Shown here piece after piece: positions 44,901-58,900 of a stretch of DNA of 64,000 nt. The position numbers and the translations under genes are program-made. This DNA comes from Aspergillus flavus. Its lineage: Eukaryota > Ascomycota > Eurotiomycetes > Eurotiales > Aspergillaceae. How positions within the stretch are numbered: the stretch's first letter is position 1; each line of letters opens with the position of its first letter. The notes beneath the pieces are model-generated. The model saw only the letters and a program-made list of their open reading frames with translations. It did not search any database and was not told where the DNA came from. The stretch lies in assembly GCF_009017415.1 (NCBI RefSeq), contig NC_092404.1:1860001-1924000 (forward strand). Reading direction: 5' to 3'.

Positions 44901-47900
44901 ATGAGCTCGATCCCACCAAAGTCAGGCCTTCAACCTCAAGGACAGAGCACCTCTAACCAGGCCGCCTCTCAATCTACCGCTCCTGCAACCTCTGGGAATC
45001 CCTCTTCTCAGCCGGCTGCGACCAAGTCCTACGCCAGCGCCACCAAAAAGTCCGCGACGGACTCGACCGCCGCTCCCGTCACCGTGGGCGGTTCATCGCA
45101 ACATGGGAAGTCGACCTCAGTATCTCCTGTGAGCGGCAAACCCATGCAGCAACCTCAGACCCCCGGCGTCACCATCGTCAATGGCGCCCCGGCTCCTTCC
45201 TCTGCGCAAGGCGACCACTCTCGCAAGCCCTCCGTGACTATCACCTCCGCCGGTACCTCAGGCTACATCCCCAACGGGGGCCCCAGCAGTCGTCCCAATA
45301 GCTTGCAGTTTGGCTTTGCTGCCAACCAGCCGGCCTCGCCCAATATGGGTAACCCAGCCGTGTTGGCCAACCAAGCCCAGGCCGGCTTGGGTGTCAACCC
45401 AACTGCGAACCCCCGTGTTACGTCGCCTCAGACTTCGCCGTCGCCTATTCCTCAGCCCGCCTCGAGCGGTGGCCGGCCACCGCCGTCGTCATACCAGGCT
45501 CAAGGCAATGTTCCCAACTTTGGCAGCTTCGGTGATGCAGGTGATAATGTAAGTGCCTACTCTTCTTTCTTCCCTCGTATAAATTGTGGGCGGTATTCAT
45601 CTCATTTCAAATTTCCTTATTCCCTGTTCTATCTTTTGTTTTCTGGATTTATTGTGTTACGATCTTCGATCTTCATCTCTGTACCGTCTTTTACGATACC
45701 CATAGACATGGCATGGAGACAAGGGCAGAGGGGGAGAGAGAGAGAGAGAAAAGAAAAACGATTTTTTTTTTTTGGTTTCATGCAAGTTGAGCTTTAAATG
45801 CGGGTGATATACTTGGATCTATTTTTCTCTTGGCATACCTGGAAACTTTCGGGATTAATAATAATCGTCCCACTAGCAGACTCGCCCGTCTCAAGCCCCC
45901 CTTGGTCCCGGTCCTCAGTCGACACATCTGCGACGCGAATCGTCCCAGTCGACACACAGCGACATGAGTAACCACATGGGCAGTGGTCCCGGTCGTGGTG
46001 GTTATCACCATCAGGGTGGCCGTGGCCGCGGATACTCACAGTCTAACTATCAGGGCCAGATGGCCTACTCGCCTGGTCCTAGCTTCCGCACTCCCAACCA
46101 GCCCCGGGGTGGCATGAACCCCCAGTACCATCCTCCCAACCAAGCCCGCCCGATGCCGCCGTTCCCTAACTCTCCCCAGGCCAACCGCAGCCCAGCGTTG
46201 GCCACCGCGCACCCCGCGACGCCGCAGATGAGCACCGTGCCGATGGGACCGCCCCAGCCCTACGGCGCCTACCCCCCACACATGGCACACCAATCTGTGA
46301 GGACCCATTCTTATAACAGAACCCCCCGTCGTGGCGGCCTCCTCCCGAAGAGGAAGCCTGGTCCCCGAGTTATACCTTCCCCCAATATTCCCCCTCCCCA
46401 CCCCTCTATTTCACTTCCCTCGCCCAATCTGGCTCCAGAGAGTGGACAATTTGAACATTATCTAACGTTGATGAAATCGAACCAGGGCCCCTACTTTGAC
46501 CCCAACTATGGCTACTACCAACAGTACCCCATGCAGCAGTTCATGGCTCCCCCGTCGTCCCCTCAACCGCGTCCCGGAATGCCCTACACCCCTCAGCCCC
46601 CGTATATGCAAGGCCAGTACCCACCCCAGCAGCCTCCTCAGGCCATGTCCCGCTCGCCCTCGCAGGTGTCCAATGACCGACCCGGCTCCAGCTTGGGACA
46701 CGGTCAGCCCCCGGCTGGTCCTCCGGCCTCCGGCCATGCGCATACCGCCAGCCGTCCCTCCAACAGCCCCGCTCCGGGCGTGCAGAACTTTGTCATCCCG
46801 TCGAGCAAGAAGAGTGCTATCGTTATCAAGGACCCTGGTAGTGGTGCCGTGAAGACATTCGAGAAGGCCCCGGCGTCGCCCGCTCGTGCGACCCCGTCTC
46901 CTGTGAAGTTGGCGACTCCGACCGCCACGCCGCCTCCTCGCAGCAGCAGTGGTGCGGATCACGCCCGGACTGACTCCAAGGCAGCCAAGACGGATGAGGA
47001 AAAGAAGCAGGAGCTGAAGGATGCGGTGCGCCAGAAGATCGAACAGGATGAGGCCGAGGCCCGCCGCAAGAAAGAGGCAGCCGAGACCGAGGTAACTCGC
47101 CAGAAGGAAGAAGAAGAAGCCGCTCGCAAAAAGCAGGAGGAAGAGACGGCCCGCAAGCAGAAGGAGGAAGAGGAAGCCGCACAGAAGAAGGCTGCGGATG
47201 AGGAAGCCGCGCGCAAGGCTCTCGAGGACCTGAGCTTGAAGGACAAGGCCGAGGAGGCCAAGCCCGCTGCCGAAGAATCTTCCAAACCCGCCGACCCTAC
47301 TCCGGCTCCTGCTGACGAGGATGAGATTGATTACGATGCTATCGAGCGGGAATTGGCCGAGATCGAAGCGAAGGAAGCTGCCGCGGAAGCCGCCTACTAT
47401 GCCAAGAAGCAAGCCGAGAAGGAGGAGAAGGAGCGCAAGGAGAAAGAGGAGCGGGAAGCCTACGAGGCCAACATGAAGAAGGCCGAGGCCGAGGCTGAGG
47501 CTATCGAAGAAGCTCGGATGAAGAAGCGCGAAGCGGGTGAGCAAGACACTTCGAACAAAGACCTGTTCGCTTCGCTGAAGAAGGGAGGATGGGCTGCGAC
47601 GGAGGCCGGCGAGCCCGCTGAGAGCGGAACTGCTACTCCGGCTTCGGATGCCTCGATGGGTCCTCCCGCGAAGCCTGCCAGTGCTGGCAAGCGTGAGAAG
47701 CCTGCTGCGCTCAAGTTGGAGACTAACAAGGCCGTTGAGCCTCCTCAGCCTAGCGCCGCTATGAAGTCCCTTCACTCCGCTCGGCTGATCGAGGACCTGA
47801 GCCAGGTTACCTACCCTGACTCCATTGTGTCTCCCAACCCGGCCTTGAATGCCAGCGCACCCGCTGATCGCAAATTCCATTACAACAAGGAGTTCTTGCT

Positions 47901-49959
47901 TCAGTTCCAGAGTGTGTTCAAGGAGAAGCCATCTGTCGACTGGGATGCACGCGTGCGTGAGACTGTAGGTGATAGCGACTCATCTCGCCCACAGTCTGCT
48001 CGCACACCTATGATGGGTGGTCGCAACACTTCTCGCGGCGGTATTTCCCAGGGATTCCAGATGGGCAACTTCGGCCAAGCTGCGTCCCGGCACAGTCTGC
48101 CTCCGGGCTCAACCTCCGAGCAGCGCTTTGCTCTTGCCAATGCCGCTCGTACCGCTTCGATGAACAACCCGTTTGGCTCTTTCGGACGCGGACCCATGCC
48201 GATGGGCTCGCCTGCGCTCAGTCGCACCAACTCTGCCAATCCCATGATGCCAGGGTCTCCTCGCCCGGGTTCTAACCGTTCGGGCACGCGCACCGGTAGC
48301 AAGCGTGAGAAGCACCAAGCCAAGAAGGAGGAGGAGATGGCCAAGTCCATGCCTCTTACCGCCGGAAAGGAGGTCGCGGCGCTCCAGGTCTCGACCACCG
48401 GTTGGAAGCCTCGCAGTGTGGGTCAGGCTGCTCAGCCAAGTGCTGCTGCCCCAGGTGCTGGTTATCTGGCTCCCGATGTGGTGCAGCGCAAGGTCAAGGC
48501 TGCTTTGAACAAGATGACACCCGAAAACTTCGACCGTATTTCTGGCCAGATCTTGGAAATTGTCTCTCAGTCCAAGGACGAGTCCGACGGACGTACGTTG
48601 CGCCAAGTGATCCAATTGACCTTCGAGAAGGCAACCGACGAGGCACACTGGGCCTCGATCTATGCCAAGTTCTGCAAGCGTATGCTTGAAAGCATGAGCC
48701 CGGAGATCAAGGACGAGAACATCCGCGATAAGAACGGTAATGTCGTTGTTGGCGGCAGTCTGTTCCGCAAGTACCTGCTCAACCGTTGTCAAGAAGAGTT
48801 CGAACGTGGTTGGAAGGTTAACCTTCCTCCTAAGCCTGAGGGCCAGACTGAGGAGGCTGCCATGTTGTCGGATGAGTACTATAAGGCTGCCGCTGCCAAA
48901 CGTCGTGGTTTGGGTCTCGTTAAGTTCATTGGTGAATTGTACAAGCTTGGCATGTTGACAGAGCGTATCATGCACGAGTGCTTGAAGAAGCTGGTTGACT
49001 ACGAAGGTGTTCCTGATGAAGCCGAAGTAGAGAGCTTGACCAGTCTGCTGCGTACTATTGGTGCCAGCCTCGACGCCTCCGAGAAGGGCCACACGTTCAT
49101 GGATGTCTACTTCCAGCGCATTAACAACATGGTGCAGATCCAAGGTCTGCCAAGCCGACTTAAGTTCATGCTCATGGTAAGCCTCACACGATCCTCATGC
49201 ACGATAGACGCATATCTAATACATCCCTCTTTTTACAGGACATCATCGATTTGCGTAATGCCAAGTGGAAGTCCAAGGACGCCGACAAGGGCCCTAAAAC
49301 TATCCAACAGATCAGAGAAGAGGTATGTGTATCTTAGCAAACCTTTGATATGGTTTTCCTAACGGTTATTGTAGGCTGCTCGCGCGCAACAAGAGGCCGA
49401 GATGGAGCGTCTCCGCCAGCAGGCAAACCGGGGTGGCCGTCCCAATATGGGCCGTGGTGATGCTCGCAGCTATTCTGGCTATGGCAACCAGGCACCTCCT
49501 CAGGACTACGCCTCCAGCAAGGTCGGCAGCGACGACCTCCGTCGCCTGCGTACCACTCGCAACACCAGCCAGCCCATGTCTTTTGGTCCCTCCAGCATGC
49601 TGGGTTCTCGCAGCAGCAGCGGCCGGAGGAACCTTGGCCCTGGCGGCAACTTGGTTCGTGGCAGCGATGATAGCGCTGCTAGCAGCCGGACTGGAACGCC
49701 CCCTGCTGGCAAGAAGGAAGACAAGGAAGCTGCGTCGTCGATCAACGCGTTCAGGTAAGTTTTGAATTTCCACGCATCGTCTTGCTTTGAACCCCTCATC
49801 TGACTCTGGAATAGTGCTCTTGCTAGCTTGGAAGACCGCGACAACATGGCTACCTCCCCCCCTTCGAACCCTACCTCCCCTTTGCTAGCCAAGTCGCAAC
49901 CCGCCGTTGAGCGCCGGCCATCCAAGACCCCTTCGAAGGACGGCGAGGAAGCATCATAG
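44901..49959 (+). CDS. translation initiation factor eIF4G
   Basis: Five exons (44901-45548, 45877-49176, 49239-49322, 49375-49754, 49815-49959) give 1518 aa, or 1455 if the in-frame stretch 46297-46485 is also spliced. The N-terminal third is Ser/Pro/Gln-rich and disordered. A long acidic and basic coiled-coil region of Lys/Glu/Ala repeats follows. The eIF4E-binding YxxxxL-phi site is YNKEFLLQF near residue 885. The MIF4G HEAT domain, which binds eIF4A, begins near VVQRKVKAALNKMTPENFD and continues across intron 3 (SRLKFMLM / DIIDLRNAKW). The C-terminus has RG-rich and Ser-rich RNA-binding stretches. eIF4G is the cap-complex scaffold for mRNA recruitment in the cytosol. The 328-bp first intron contains a GA repeat and a T11 run. 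Confidence 0.93.
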
Positions 49960-51868
49960 ATTCTCTGGCAATGATAATGAAAATTATTCCGTTTCTTCTG
50001 GAAAGATTTCCCACTTATTCTTCTCTTTTTGTTGAACCTTATGCCATGTTATTCATGTCACATGCTCATTCCTCCTAATCTTCTCGTCCATGATTTCGGT
50101 ACTCGGTTGCTTATACACTCTTCCGTTTCCATCCGTTGATTGGAAGAGGCAGGCACTTCCGACGTTATAATGTACAATGAATGTTGTGTTTCAAAAGCGA
50201 AATGCCATAATGAAGGTGGGGCTTTTGAAGAATCTAGCGAGATAGGTTGGCTTGCAGGGATATCTGATATGTTTTTGTTTTCTTGTTATGTCCTTTGCAT
50301 TTCAATACCCGGAGTTGCTTCAGCAGTTTTCCGTCCCGGACAAGCGTTGACACCGACGTTTGACCCAACCAGGACAAGACTTTCTCACGGCTACTTGTTT
50401 GTCTCATGGAAGACATGATGTAGCTTATGTGTTTATTTCTTTTCCCCTGTCGTTTTCAGTCATCTTGTATGCATTGCATCTACACTGGCTTGGTGTGTGC
50501 TGGCGATGTCTGCTTTATCTGCTATGATATGTCTCTCTAAAACCCTTTGCTAGACAAAAACTTCGTTAGAAAAAGTTTCCTCTTTTCATTTCAAACATTT
50601 CCTATTTACTACCTTGTATATCCACGCCCTCTTGGGTTATAATGTCACCATAGTGTTCTGTTAGTGCATTCCTCGATTGATTGACATGCTTGACAGCCAG
50701 ATGAACATGATTGCAACCGACCCAACCAAAGTCATCAATCGAGTTCTGTCTCCATGTATTATTTAGCCCTCGATTGAAGGTATAGCATCTATCAGCCTTT
50801 TGGTAATCATCTGTATGTTGTAAATTCATCCCCCAGTTCTTTGCATATTACAAATGTTGGGAACCTTTGAGTGACATTTTATACTATTCTAGATAGTAGC
50901 CATTGCCTTCCTTTTTTTCCTTTCTTTTTAATACCCCACCTCCCCAAGTATCTAATTAAACACTGAGACTGAGGTTATAGTTAATAGCCATATGAATCCG
51001 TGGATAAGCTTGATATTTTTGTGCAACATGTAGCATACCATATGTTGTTTTTGCTCGCATATAATTTTGTATTATGTTTCCGCAATCTCTATGCACTGCT
51101 CGATTTTGTTTACTTCTCGATGTGAAAGAAAAAGGGGGAAGGGGGGGGAATTAAAAAATTAAAGAGGGAAAGAGGTGTACTAAAGCTTGCTGTATATTTA
51201 ACTGTATGGAAGATTTGTACCTAGTGTTGCATGTTTGTTTTTGGGTGATTATTGTTGATTCTGGAAATATATCTTTAGGTTGAGGATGTTTGTATTCTAT
51301 ATTTTACTTGGGTATGGACGGATTTTGTTTATTGTTTGAAATGAATAGTTTATTCGTGGATTGTTTATCTATTTATCGATTATGTATAGATGCGAGATCT
51401 ATCTGTGCAGGTCTTGATGCTGATGCTAATGCTTGTGTCTATCGATGTATGATTGAGATTATTGTATTGGAGTGGGGTTTGGAATCAAGCATCGGTGACG
51501 AGTCCTATGAATCGCGAATCAGCCGAAGCATGTAATAGATTCTGTTTCATGTTGCATAGCGTAAACACCTTGCAAGTGTGACTGGCTTCTGAATATGAAG
51601 AAGTAGTGACGCTGTCAAAGATGCACATGGTGGTCCGTCAAGAGTAGAGATGGTGTATGTGCTTCCTTTGTCTAGAGGTAATGCATCGGCCTGAGATTCA
51701 TGTAGCCATACCTCCCCTTATTTGTGGCCTTTGATTATGTAGTGAGGTTATGACCTGGTTGGCTGATGGTGTGATAAGATTTCTCGTGGTAAAATATACG
51801 GCTAGTACCCATTTCCGGATGAGTTCTGAAATGGTACGTTGTAGTGAGTTGTTGGAGCAGTGTCAAGC
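49960..51868. other. convergent 3' intergenic region, 1.9 kb
   Basis: Lies between the 3' ends of eIF4G and the universal stress protein gene. It is T-rich and no frame shows a domain. The length is unusual for a convergent gap in a conserved block and part may be 3' UTR. Confidence 0.45.
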
Positions 51869-53340
51869 TCACTGGCCATCCGTTCCCTTCTCGGTCATAT
51901 CTTCAGTGACAATGACCGGAATGTTCAGTTTAGAACTGCCTGGCCTTGGTGTACTTTGATTGGAGTTGATCAACTCGGATTCATCCGTCGATGTTGCATC
52001 AACCGCCTTGGCCTCTTCCGTAGATGCAGTCTCCGATGACGAGCCCTCGGGTGCATCTTTGATCTGCGGTCCAGGCTCATCGTCTGTTGTGCTTTCGCTC
52101 TCAGTGCTCTCCGGGGTGCCCGCCGCTGGGCTGTGGCTGGTGCCCAAGGAGTCGACATTAGGAGACGGCGAATCATTCTCATCATGGCTCACACTGCTTC
52201 GCTCGGACATTGACAGCGAGCTTCGGGAGTTGGCGTACGACCGAGGCAGGCCGAGAGCCGCGGCTACGGCTGCTTCTTCGTCCGGAAGTTTCGAGACGTG
52301 ACTGTCCGTGCTCGAACTTGCGTCGAACAACTTGCTTCCACGCTGCTCGCTCAGCTCTAGGATGTGATTATAGTTGCGGCGAGTGGGATCCGCAAGACGC
52401 TTCTTCTTCTTCTTTTCCCGCTTGGTGGAGGGACGGACGACGATCACGGGAATTGGGGATTGCTGTAAGCAGTATTTGGAGACGGAACCGGGCAGCAGGC
52501 CCTGTACGCCGCCTAGGTTACGGCCACGGGTGCCAACAATCAGTACCGAAGGCTCGTAGATACGGATCTTGTTTTGTCAGCTTGTTCTCAACGTGCCAAA
52601 ATATAGAGAAGGACCAACGTACCATGCGCTGAATGATATCCTGGACTTTCCCCACCGCTAGTTCCAAGACTAAGCTGATTGCCTTCTCATCCTGGCTATT
52701 CTTCTGGATCACTTGCTCAAACAACTTCTCTGCTTCTTGGCGGTACTTTCCCTCCTCGATTGCGGCGTCACTTGCGATCGTGGAGTCCTTTTCCACGGCC
52801 CGTAGACAGACGATCTCGTCGCCATCATCCACCAATTCGTCAATGAGCCACTCCAAGGCAAAATCGGAATAATCATTCTGATCCGTGCCGCATAGAAAAG
52901 TACGACTGCGCCGGGTACACTGATACCCCTTGTGTTTGTAATTCAAAGTTAAAGAGAAGTCCGCCGCGTCAGGGTTGTCGAACGTATTGAAAGAAACACC
53001 TCTCTCGTAAGTTCTACATAAATGCGGAAGCCAGTTAGCGATGTAGAGAGTTTATAGAACTAGCATAATCGACTTACTGGGGTGGCGGAGGTGAATGACC
53101 TCTTCCAGTGGCTTTCTGTTCTTTGTCCTGCGCTTCTTGTTGTTGTGGCCGGCGCCCGCCGACAGCGCTGGTAGACCGACGGTGCTGACTCTGTGGCTCG
53201 GTCCCACCAAAGTTGAATTGAATCGACTTCCGACGGGGACTATCAGCCGTAGATGAGATGCGTGAGTTCTGGGATGAGGGTTCGGAAGCGTTGGATGCGC
53301 GCTCCTCGCTATCGAGGGAGCTTTTAGGGGTGGAGGACAT
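51869..53340 (-). CDS. universal stress protein (UspA family) with disordered tails
   Basis: Three exons (53340-53078, 53013-52623, 52567-51869) give 450 aa. After about 130 disordered residues, the USP fold starts with the RTFLCGTDQNDYSDFALEWL strand and helix. It contains DGDEIVCLRAVE and a QDEKAISLVLELAVGK helix, and ends with the ATP-binding glycine motif IVGTRGRNLGG...LPGSVSKYCL and PIPVIVVRP. The C-terminal 200 residues are Ser/Glu-rich and probably regulated by phosphorylation. Fungal USP proteins of this layout are cytosolic and stress-linked, without a defined reaction. Intron 2 lies just before the ATP motif (IQRM / IRIYEPSVL). Confidence 0.9.
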
Positions 53341-55160
53341 GATGTAGCGTGGGTTCCAATGGCGCTTGAGTGAGCGTTCTCAATGATATAGTATTATGCT
53401 TGTTCGTTTCCCGAAAGGTAATGCGACCGGATTGAGACACTGAGAGGGTTGCGAGGTAGCAATGCCTGTCTGTATTCTCGGATACGATCCGGATAGATCA
53501 GGTCACAACTCAGCCACCGTGAAGCTCCTGAAGTGCTGCCAGTGGAGTAATGCGGAGGACGCTGGGCATGGTTTGCGACGGGATCGGCTAGAGCGCCCTT
53601 GAGCAAGGGGGTTTGGGTTGACCTTCAGGTAGGGACCCCTTGTAGGATAGAATAGTAGGATACTAGTCGAGCAGGACTTCTCTGTACAAGAAGAGCCTCT
53701 TACGATCAGTTTCCGGATGCAGCAGGAGAACCACGGGGAGGAGGGGCCAAGGCGGTGAGTGCGTCCCCTGTCACGTTGCGGTGGCATGTGAGGGTCCTTG
53801 GTCACGGTTCAGACTCAACCCTAAGGAACTCTCTGACTATGTTATTCAAGTCTATGAGATATACGGAGTAATGGTTGGCCAGATGATTACATAGAGGCAA
53901 CTTGTGCTATTGATCCAAACAAGCTAAACACTACTCTGTATTATTAATAAAATTAGATTAAGCAATACCCTGGTTGAGGTTGATTATGATTATAAATTGT
54001 GCAGCTGATGAGATAATCTATGCCACAGTTATGCCGCCTGGTACAGATCACGGAGGTTCACCTCTATTCTCCGAACTGGAGAATGTCAGTTGAGCAATGG
54101 GGAAAATCCAACCGGAAAAGGAAACGAAGTCTAACCAGAGGAAACGACGACAGGAGATTCCGAGGCTCCGAACAACGTCAATCACCAGAGCAAGTGTGCA
54201 ATGGTGACTCAAGCTCCCAGCTATTGAGGACGAGGACAATCCTCGGATCTCACGGGAGTCACGGCGTCCGAATAACCTTCTTTTTGTTTTTTTTGCAAGA
54301 CGGTCTTCCGGAGAGTTTTTGCCCGCGTTCCACGATAATCTCCACTTGAAATACCATCTTATCAGCGGGAGTTGATGGCACAGCCACCCAGCCGAAAATC
54401 CCGACCCCCTCCTTTTGCACAACAAGTGAGGCGACCACGACCAAATGACTTGTCGCTTTGCTGACTGTCTCGACCAGTGATCCGCCGGCTGATCGCCCAT
54501 GTGATTGATCCAAGTCGACTGGGCGGTGTGCGCGGGTGCGGTGCCGCCTTAATGGATCGGCGTCTTGGGTCCTGGTCTAGATTGTCAACTAGTTCCGTAT
54601 AGTCAGCCTAACTATTGGATCGGTACCTAAACTAGTCCTGAGCTAAGAGAATGGTTATCAGCCCCTCGAAAGGCACCGCGTACCATCTCTTGACTGCACA
54701 AAAGGACACTGGCAAGATATTGGTCTATAAGATGGTAGATATGAACCAGGATGGAGAGTGAAGAAGTATTATCTATATATTTCTTTGATGCGAATCCTAT
54801 ATATAATTCTAACTAAAGTATGTGATATGCATCGTCATCGTCAAAGACATTCATGGGCACAGGCCATGCCTGGCCAGCAGGTGGGGAACATAAAAAATAA
54901 TGCTCCATATGAGAGTAGAGTATCCAACAATGCCCAATCATTTAGGCACGTTAGGTCTGAACGCCAGTAAGTCCAGACCATGCCAGGCACTAAAATGCAA
55001 ATTCGCCAACAATGAAGATGTTTTTTGTCTGCAGCCCAAAACGCCGAACCCGCTGAAATAATGTATCGCTGAAACAAATCCAAAACCAAACCCAAGAATG
55101 TAGGAGGGGTATCACAAGAAGGGTATGCACATCGATGCAGTCGTCAATCAGCGAGGACGT
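53341..55160. other. intergenic
   Basis: No supported gene. A 150-codon minus frame (54048-54500) and an overlapping 84-codon frame carry no recognisable domain. AT-rich near 53930-53990. Confidence 0.45.
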
Positions 55161-55985
55161 TTAGTAGGCCTCAATAATCGTATTCTGCGAGTGGTTCGAT
55201 ACGTAATACCCGACTTCAAATCCATTTCCCGACAGTGGAAGTTCGGTAGCTTCGGCTTGCTTCTCAGAGAAAGTGTCCAGCGTGGGTTGCGGGGGGGAGG
55301 GAGGCATTGATTCCTCCTCCGACTCCTCATCGGAATCAGACGACAGCTCAGGCGGAGTCTGTCGTGATGGCGACCGGGTCAAAGCAAGCTCCTCCAAGTC
55401 CTCCGCGTCATCGTATTCAAAGTCCGAGTCGGAGTCGGAGTCGTAGTCCTCCTCGATTTCTTTCTCTCGAACAATGGCCACCGGCGACGGGGCACGTCGA
55501 CGAACGGGTGTGTAGGCAGGTTCATAGTCGTCTTCCTCCAAGTCAGAATCGTCACTCAGGTCGGAGTCGGAAACATCTTCCGCATCCCAGTTCTCTTCGG
55601 GATCCTCCACCACGCTTTCTGCCCATTGGATGTGGCGGGGTTCAGATGGGGAGCCCTTGGTTACGCCGTGGACGGTCTGGTTGAACCAGCGTTCTTGCTC
55701 TTGTTCGGCATCGGCGAGTTCAAGCATCAAGGTATCGAGGAGGTTGGCATGACCAACCAAGAGGCGCAAGTCGTGGTCCGCCCGGGAAGCCTCACGGGTA
55801 AGCTTCTTGCGGGCGGCATGGGCGAGGTAGTAGGTTTGAGTGATACTCATTTTCTTTTGTTGACGCCTCCGGGCGAGGGAAGTGAAGTAGGCACTGGGTG
55901 AGGAAGTGTGATAGGAGGAGGTGAGGGGAGAGGGAGTAGAAGTAGTAGTGGTTGAAGAAGTTGTGGGGAAAGAAGAGGACCCCAT
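55161..55985 (-). CDS. acidic conserved hypothetical protein
   Basis: A single exon of 274 aa from ATG at 55985; a longer frame to 56111 would start at TTG. A Ser/Thr-rich leader is followed by a positively charged helix with KKMSITQTYYLAHAARKKL and a long helix ASRADHDLRLLVGHANLLD / TLMLELADAEQEQERWF, probably a coiled coil or helical hairpin. Then comes a strongly acidic stretch (SDSDLSDDSDLEEDDYEP, DYDSDSDSDFEYDDAEDLEE, SSDSDEESEEES) typical of nuclear or nucleolar chaperone-like proteins. I do not recognise the family. Codon usage and the conserved-looking helical part argue it is real. Confidence 0.65.
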   Translation of the reverse strand: MGSSSFPTTSSTTTTSTPSPLTSSYHTSSPSAYFTSLARRRQQKKMSITQTYYLAHAARKKLTREASRADHDLRLLVGHANLLDTLMLELADAEQEQERWFNQTVHGVTKGSPSEPRHIQWAESVVEDPEENWDAEDVSDSDLSDDSDLEEDDYEPAYTPVRRRAPSPVAIVREKEIEEDYDSDSDSDFEYDDAEDLEELALTRSPSRQTPPELSSDSDEESEEESMPPSPPQPTLDTFSEKQAEATELPLSGNGFEVGYYVSNHSQNTIIEAY

Positions 55986-58900
55986 GGCGCAATCTCCGGA
56001 TGTTGATGTGCTTATGAGCTCAAGTTTCGAATGCCCAGACTTAAGATGACTCGTCCGTTCCCACTGTGACTCAGGCAGACCTACTGTTTCCGGCGAGGGT
56101 AGATCGGCCAATGAACGTCCCGGAGAGGGGGCGGTGAGTCAGACTGCAACAAGGCGCAGATCAACTAAAATGAATCCCTTATCGGGTACCTTAGTAGCCC
56201 TTAGTAGCAGGCAAGGTATGAATTCTTTCAGGTCCAATAATTGGGACCACAACAAAAGTACTTCGAAAGGAGCTGCACGACGGACGCTTCAATAGTTGAA
56301 GTTGATGTCGTGTCGTGTTCTCAGGCTGGTTAGAAATGGTGCGTCGTCTCCACTGGTTGTCTGTTCAACCACTGCAGCAATAGTCGGATCTTTTAGTTGT
56401 GTGTGTGTGGCTGATAGATGCGATGGAGATGATTAGCTATGGCTGGAGGATCAACTATCGGTGTGTAAAAAGTCACGGTAGGGGGGTGCAATATTGATGA
56501 AGGATATAGGAAAATAGTTTCCAACTCTGGTTGGGGAGGGATAAGGACTTGATATATCCACTGTTGTAAAAACTTTTTTTCTTATTCTTTTCATTTCTTT
56601 TTCTTTTTCTTTTTTTTTTTTTACTAGGCTGACTCTTTGTTTTTTTTCTTAGTTGATACCGAGCTCTTCATGTGGTATCATTTTTTTTTCTTTTGCTAAT
56701 CAAGTTCCGTGAACCGTGTAAAGTCCGACCGCCGATCGGAACGGAGGAGAGCATAAACCCCATCCGACCCAGCAGATCCACGGTATTGTTTACCAGGCTT
56801 GGGGATCCATAAGGCAGTCCCTTCACTCACCGCCCCACTGCAGCCCAATCAGGTTGGATCATGATGAGTCACGGGGACCCAGCGACCAGCAGTGAAGGTC
56901 TTCGGATGACCAATCTTTCCGCCCGCTACCTCCGAAACCAAATTTTACAGGCTGAATAGAACTTTCCAGGCATCACATTGGGTCCATAGTACCCTATTAT
57001 TCATCGACTTTGATATATCCACTCCTCCGGTCGGCATCGTTCCAGCCGGTATTAGTGATGATTACTGAGGATGAGTCTCTCCCCTAATACGAAGGTTAAT
57101 TTCTGATGGATTTGAAATCCAATTAAACTTTCAATGCTTCAACAATGCTGTTTACTGATTTTGGTCAGTTCGCTATCATGACAAGCGATGGCATCATCGA
57201 AATGTGAAGGATTATCAATATGATCAAAAGATAAAGTACTCTCTGTAAGGTACTCGCGAGAGGCGAACGAAGCCCTTCATCGACTGGGATACATGCCAGT
57301 CTGACGTTGGAATGATTTCGGAGTTAGCGAATTCCGACGCTGGTTGGGGAAATTCCTCCCCTAGGGCTTGGTTCTCGCCATTCCACTTTGGGGCCTCAAC
57401 TGCTTATCATGCAGACATTAGCATAAAAGAGTGAGTCCCGAGTAATGTACGCAGGGCCCGAATCTACTATGAGATTCAGAAACCTGTAACGAGGGTCGAC
57501 GACTCCGGTCCATTTGTTCCCAGCCGCCCACGTAAGACCATCTGTGGCCGGACTGGAAGGCTACCGTATTTCCTCCCTTGCTGCCAATAAACTACCGAGC
57601 ACCTGTTTGGTATACATATACCTATCGTACAAAAGGTCTCGGCACTGCGTATGCGGCTCCCCCACAGATCTTTAGGATCTATCTGCCTAACACGTACGCA
57701 GAGACACGAGCCCTTACTTGTGCGAATACTTTAGTCGCCTCTTGGCATGGAACTGTAAATTGGCCAAGAACTTAATCCCCCATGAACTGAAGGCTGTGTG
57801 GCCGGGGCAACACCCATTGCTGGGAGGCCACTTGTCTGGAAACGTTTCGGAGACCACGAGAGGTACGAATACGATCCTCACGTTTTCGGGAAGTGACCTG
57901 CCCTTTACGGTAACTCAACTACGAGGGGTCTTGGGGCCTGATCAAGCCATGTGTCGAGACACGGCCATTGTGGCTGTCCCCGGTGGACCCGTGGTATCAA
58001 CACAGCCCTAGAACTGGGTCTGCCATTTGGCTGGCATGGATTTGATACGCGTACGGTTACGGAGGGTATTGTTCTGCCTATACACTGCCAAATTTATGGT
58101 TATCGCACTGCCAATGCCAGATAATCAATTGTCTTACTTCCGATGTACCCCATGTTTCATTACATGCTCTGTCGTATATCCTAAACTGGCCTGACCAGTA
58201 CAGACGGCTGTTCCGCAGAATCGATGGCAGGGACAAATGCCAATGGCAACCTACCACGTCTCCAGAACTGCTCTGCCAAAGAATCCAGACATGAGATTTG
58301 GCCACAATCCATTGCCCTCGATGACATCGGATCAAGTCATTGTTCGTTCGCTGTGTACCACTTTCAAGCAAGGCAGGTGTGAATTTATCGCCATCCTTAT
58401 CAGCGAGATGATGTCATGACGTCACGACCTGTCGATCCCTGAAGGATCTCGCAAATGAATTACTTCATGTGTCCACTGCTGGTAGTCTGGACATGAGGCC
58501 GATCGGGGGATGCTGTCATGCGTGAGGTCAACAATGACCTCGAACTACTAATTTCCTACTAGTTATCCTTCTGCAAGAGTTGATTAAAATCGGTCGAACA
58601 TGAGTTTGTGCCAGGCATAATTACATAATCCACTGCATAGTGGAGATTCATAACCGAGCTTGATCTGATCACAAGCCACAGACGGCCGTCCCGTGGGTTG
58701 CGAATGTCGGCGAGTCGGGCTTGAATCGGCGAAGCCCGTTCCGGTGGATTCGCAGTGGATCACTGGATACACCCTAATCAGCTGGGTCCGATCCCTGGAT
58801 GTCAAATTTTTCAGCCGAGGTGTCGGTGTCATAGTGTTCTGGTTTAGACTAAATTGTTGGGTCTTGAGAAAAAATTTTCAGGCCTTATTTTAGTCTATAA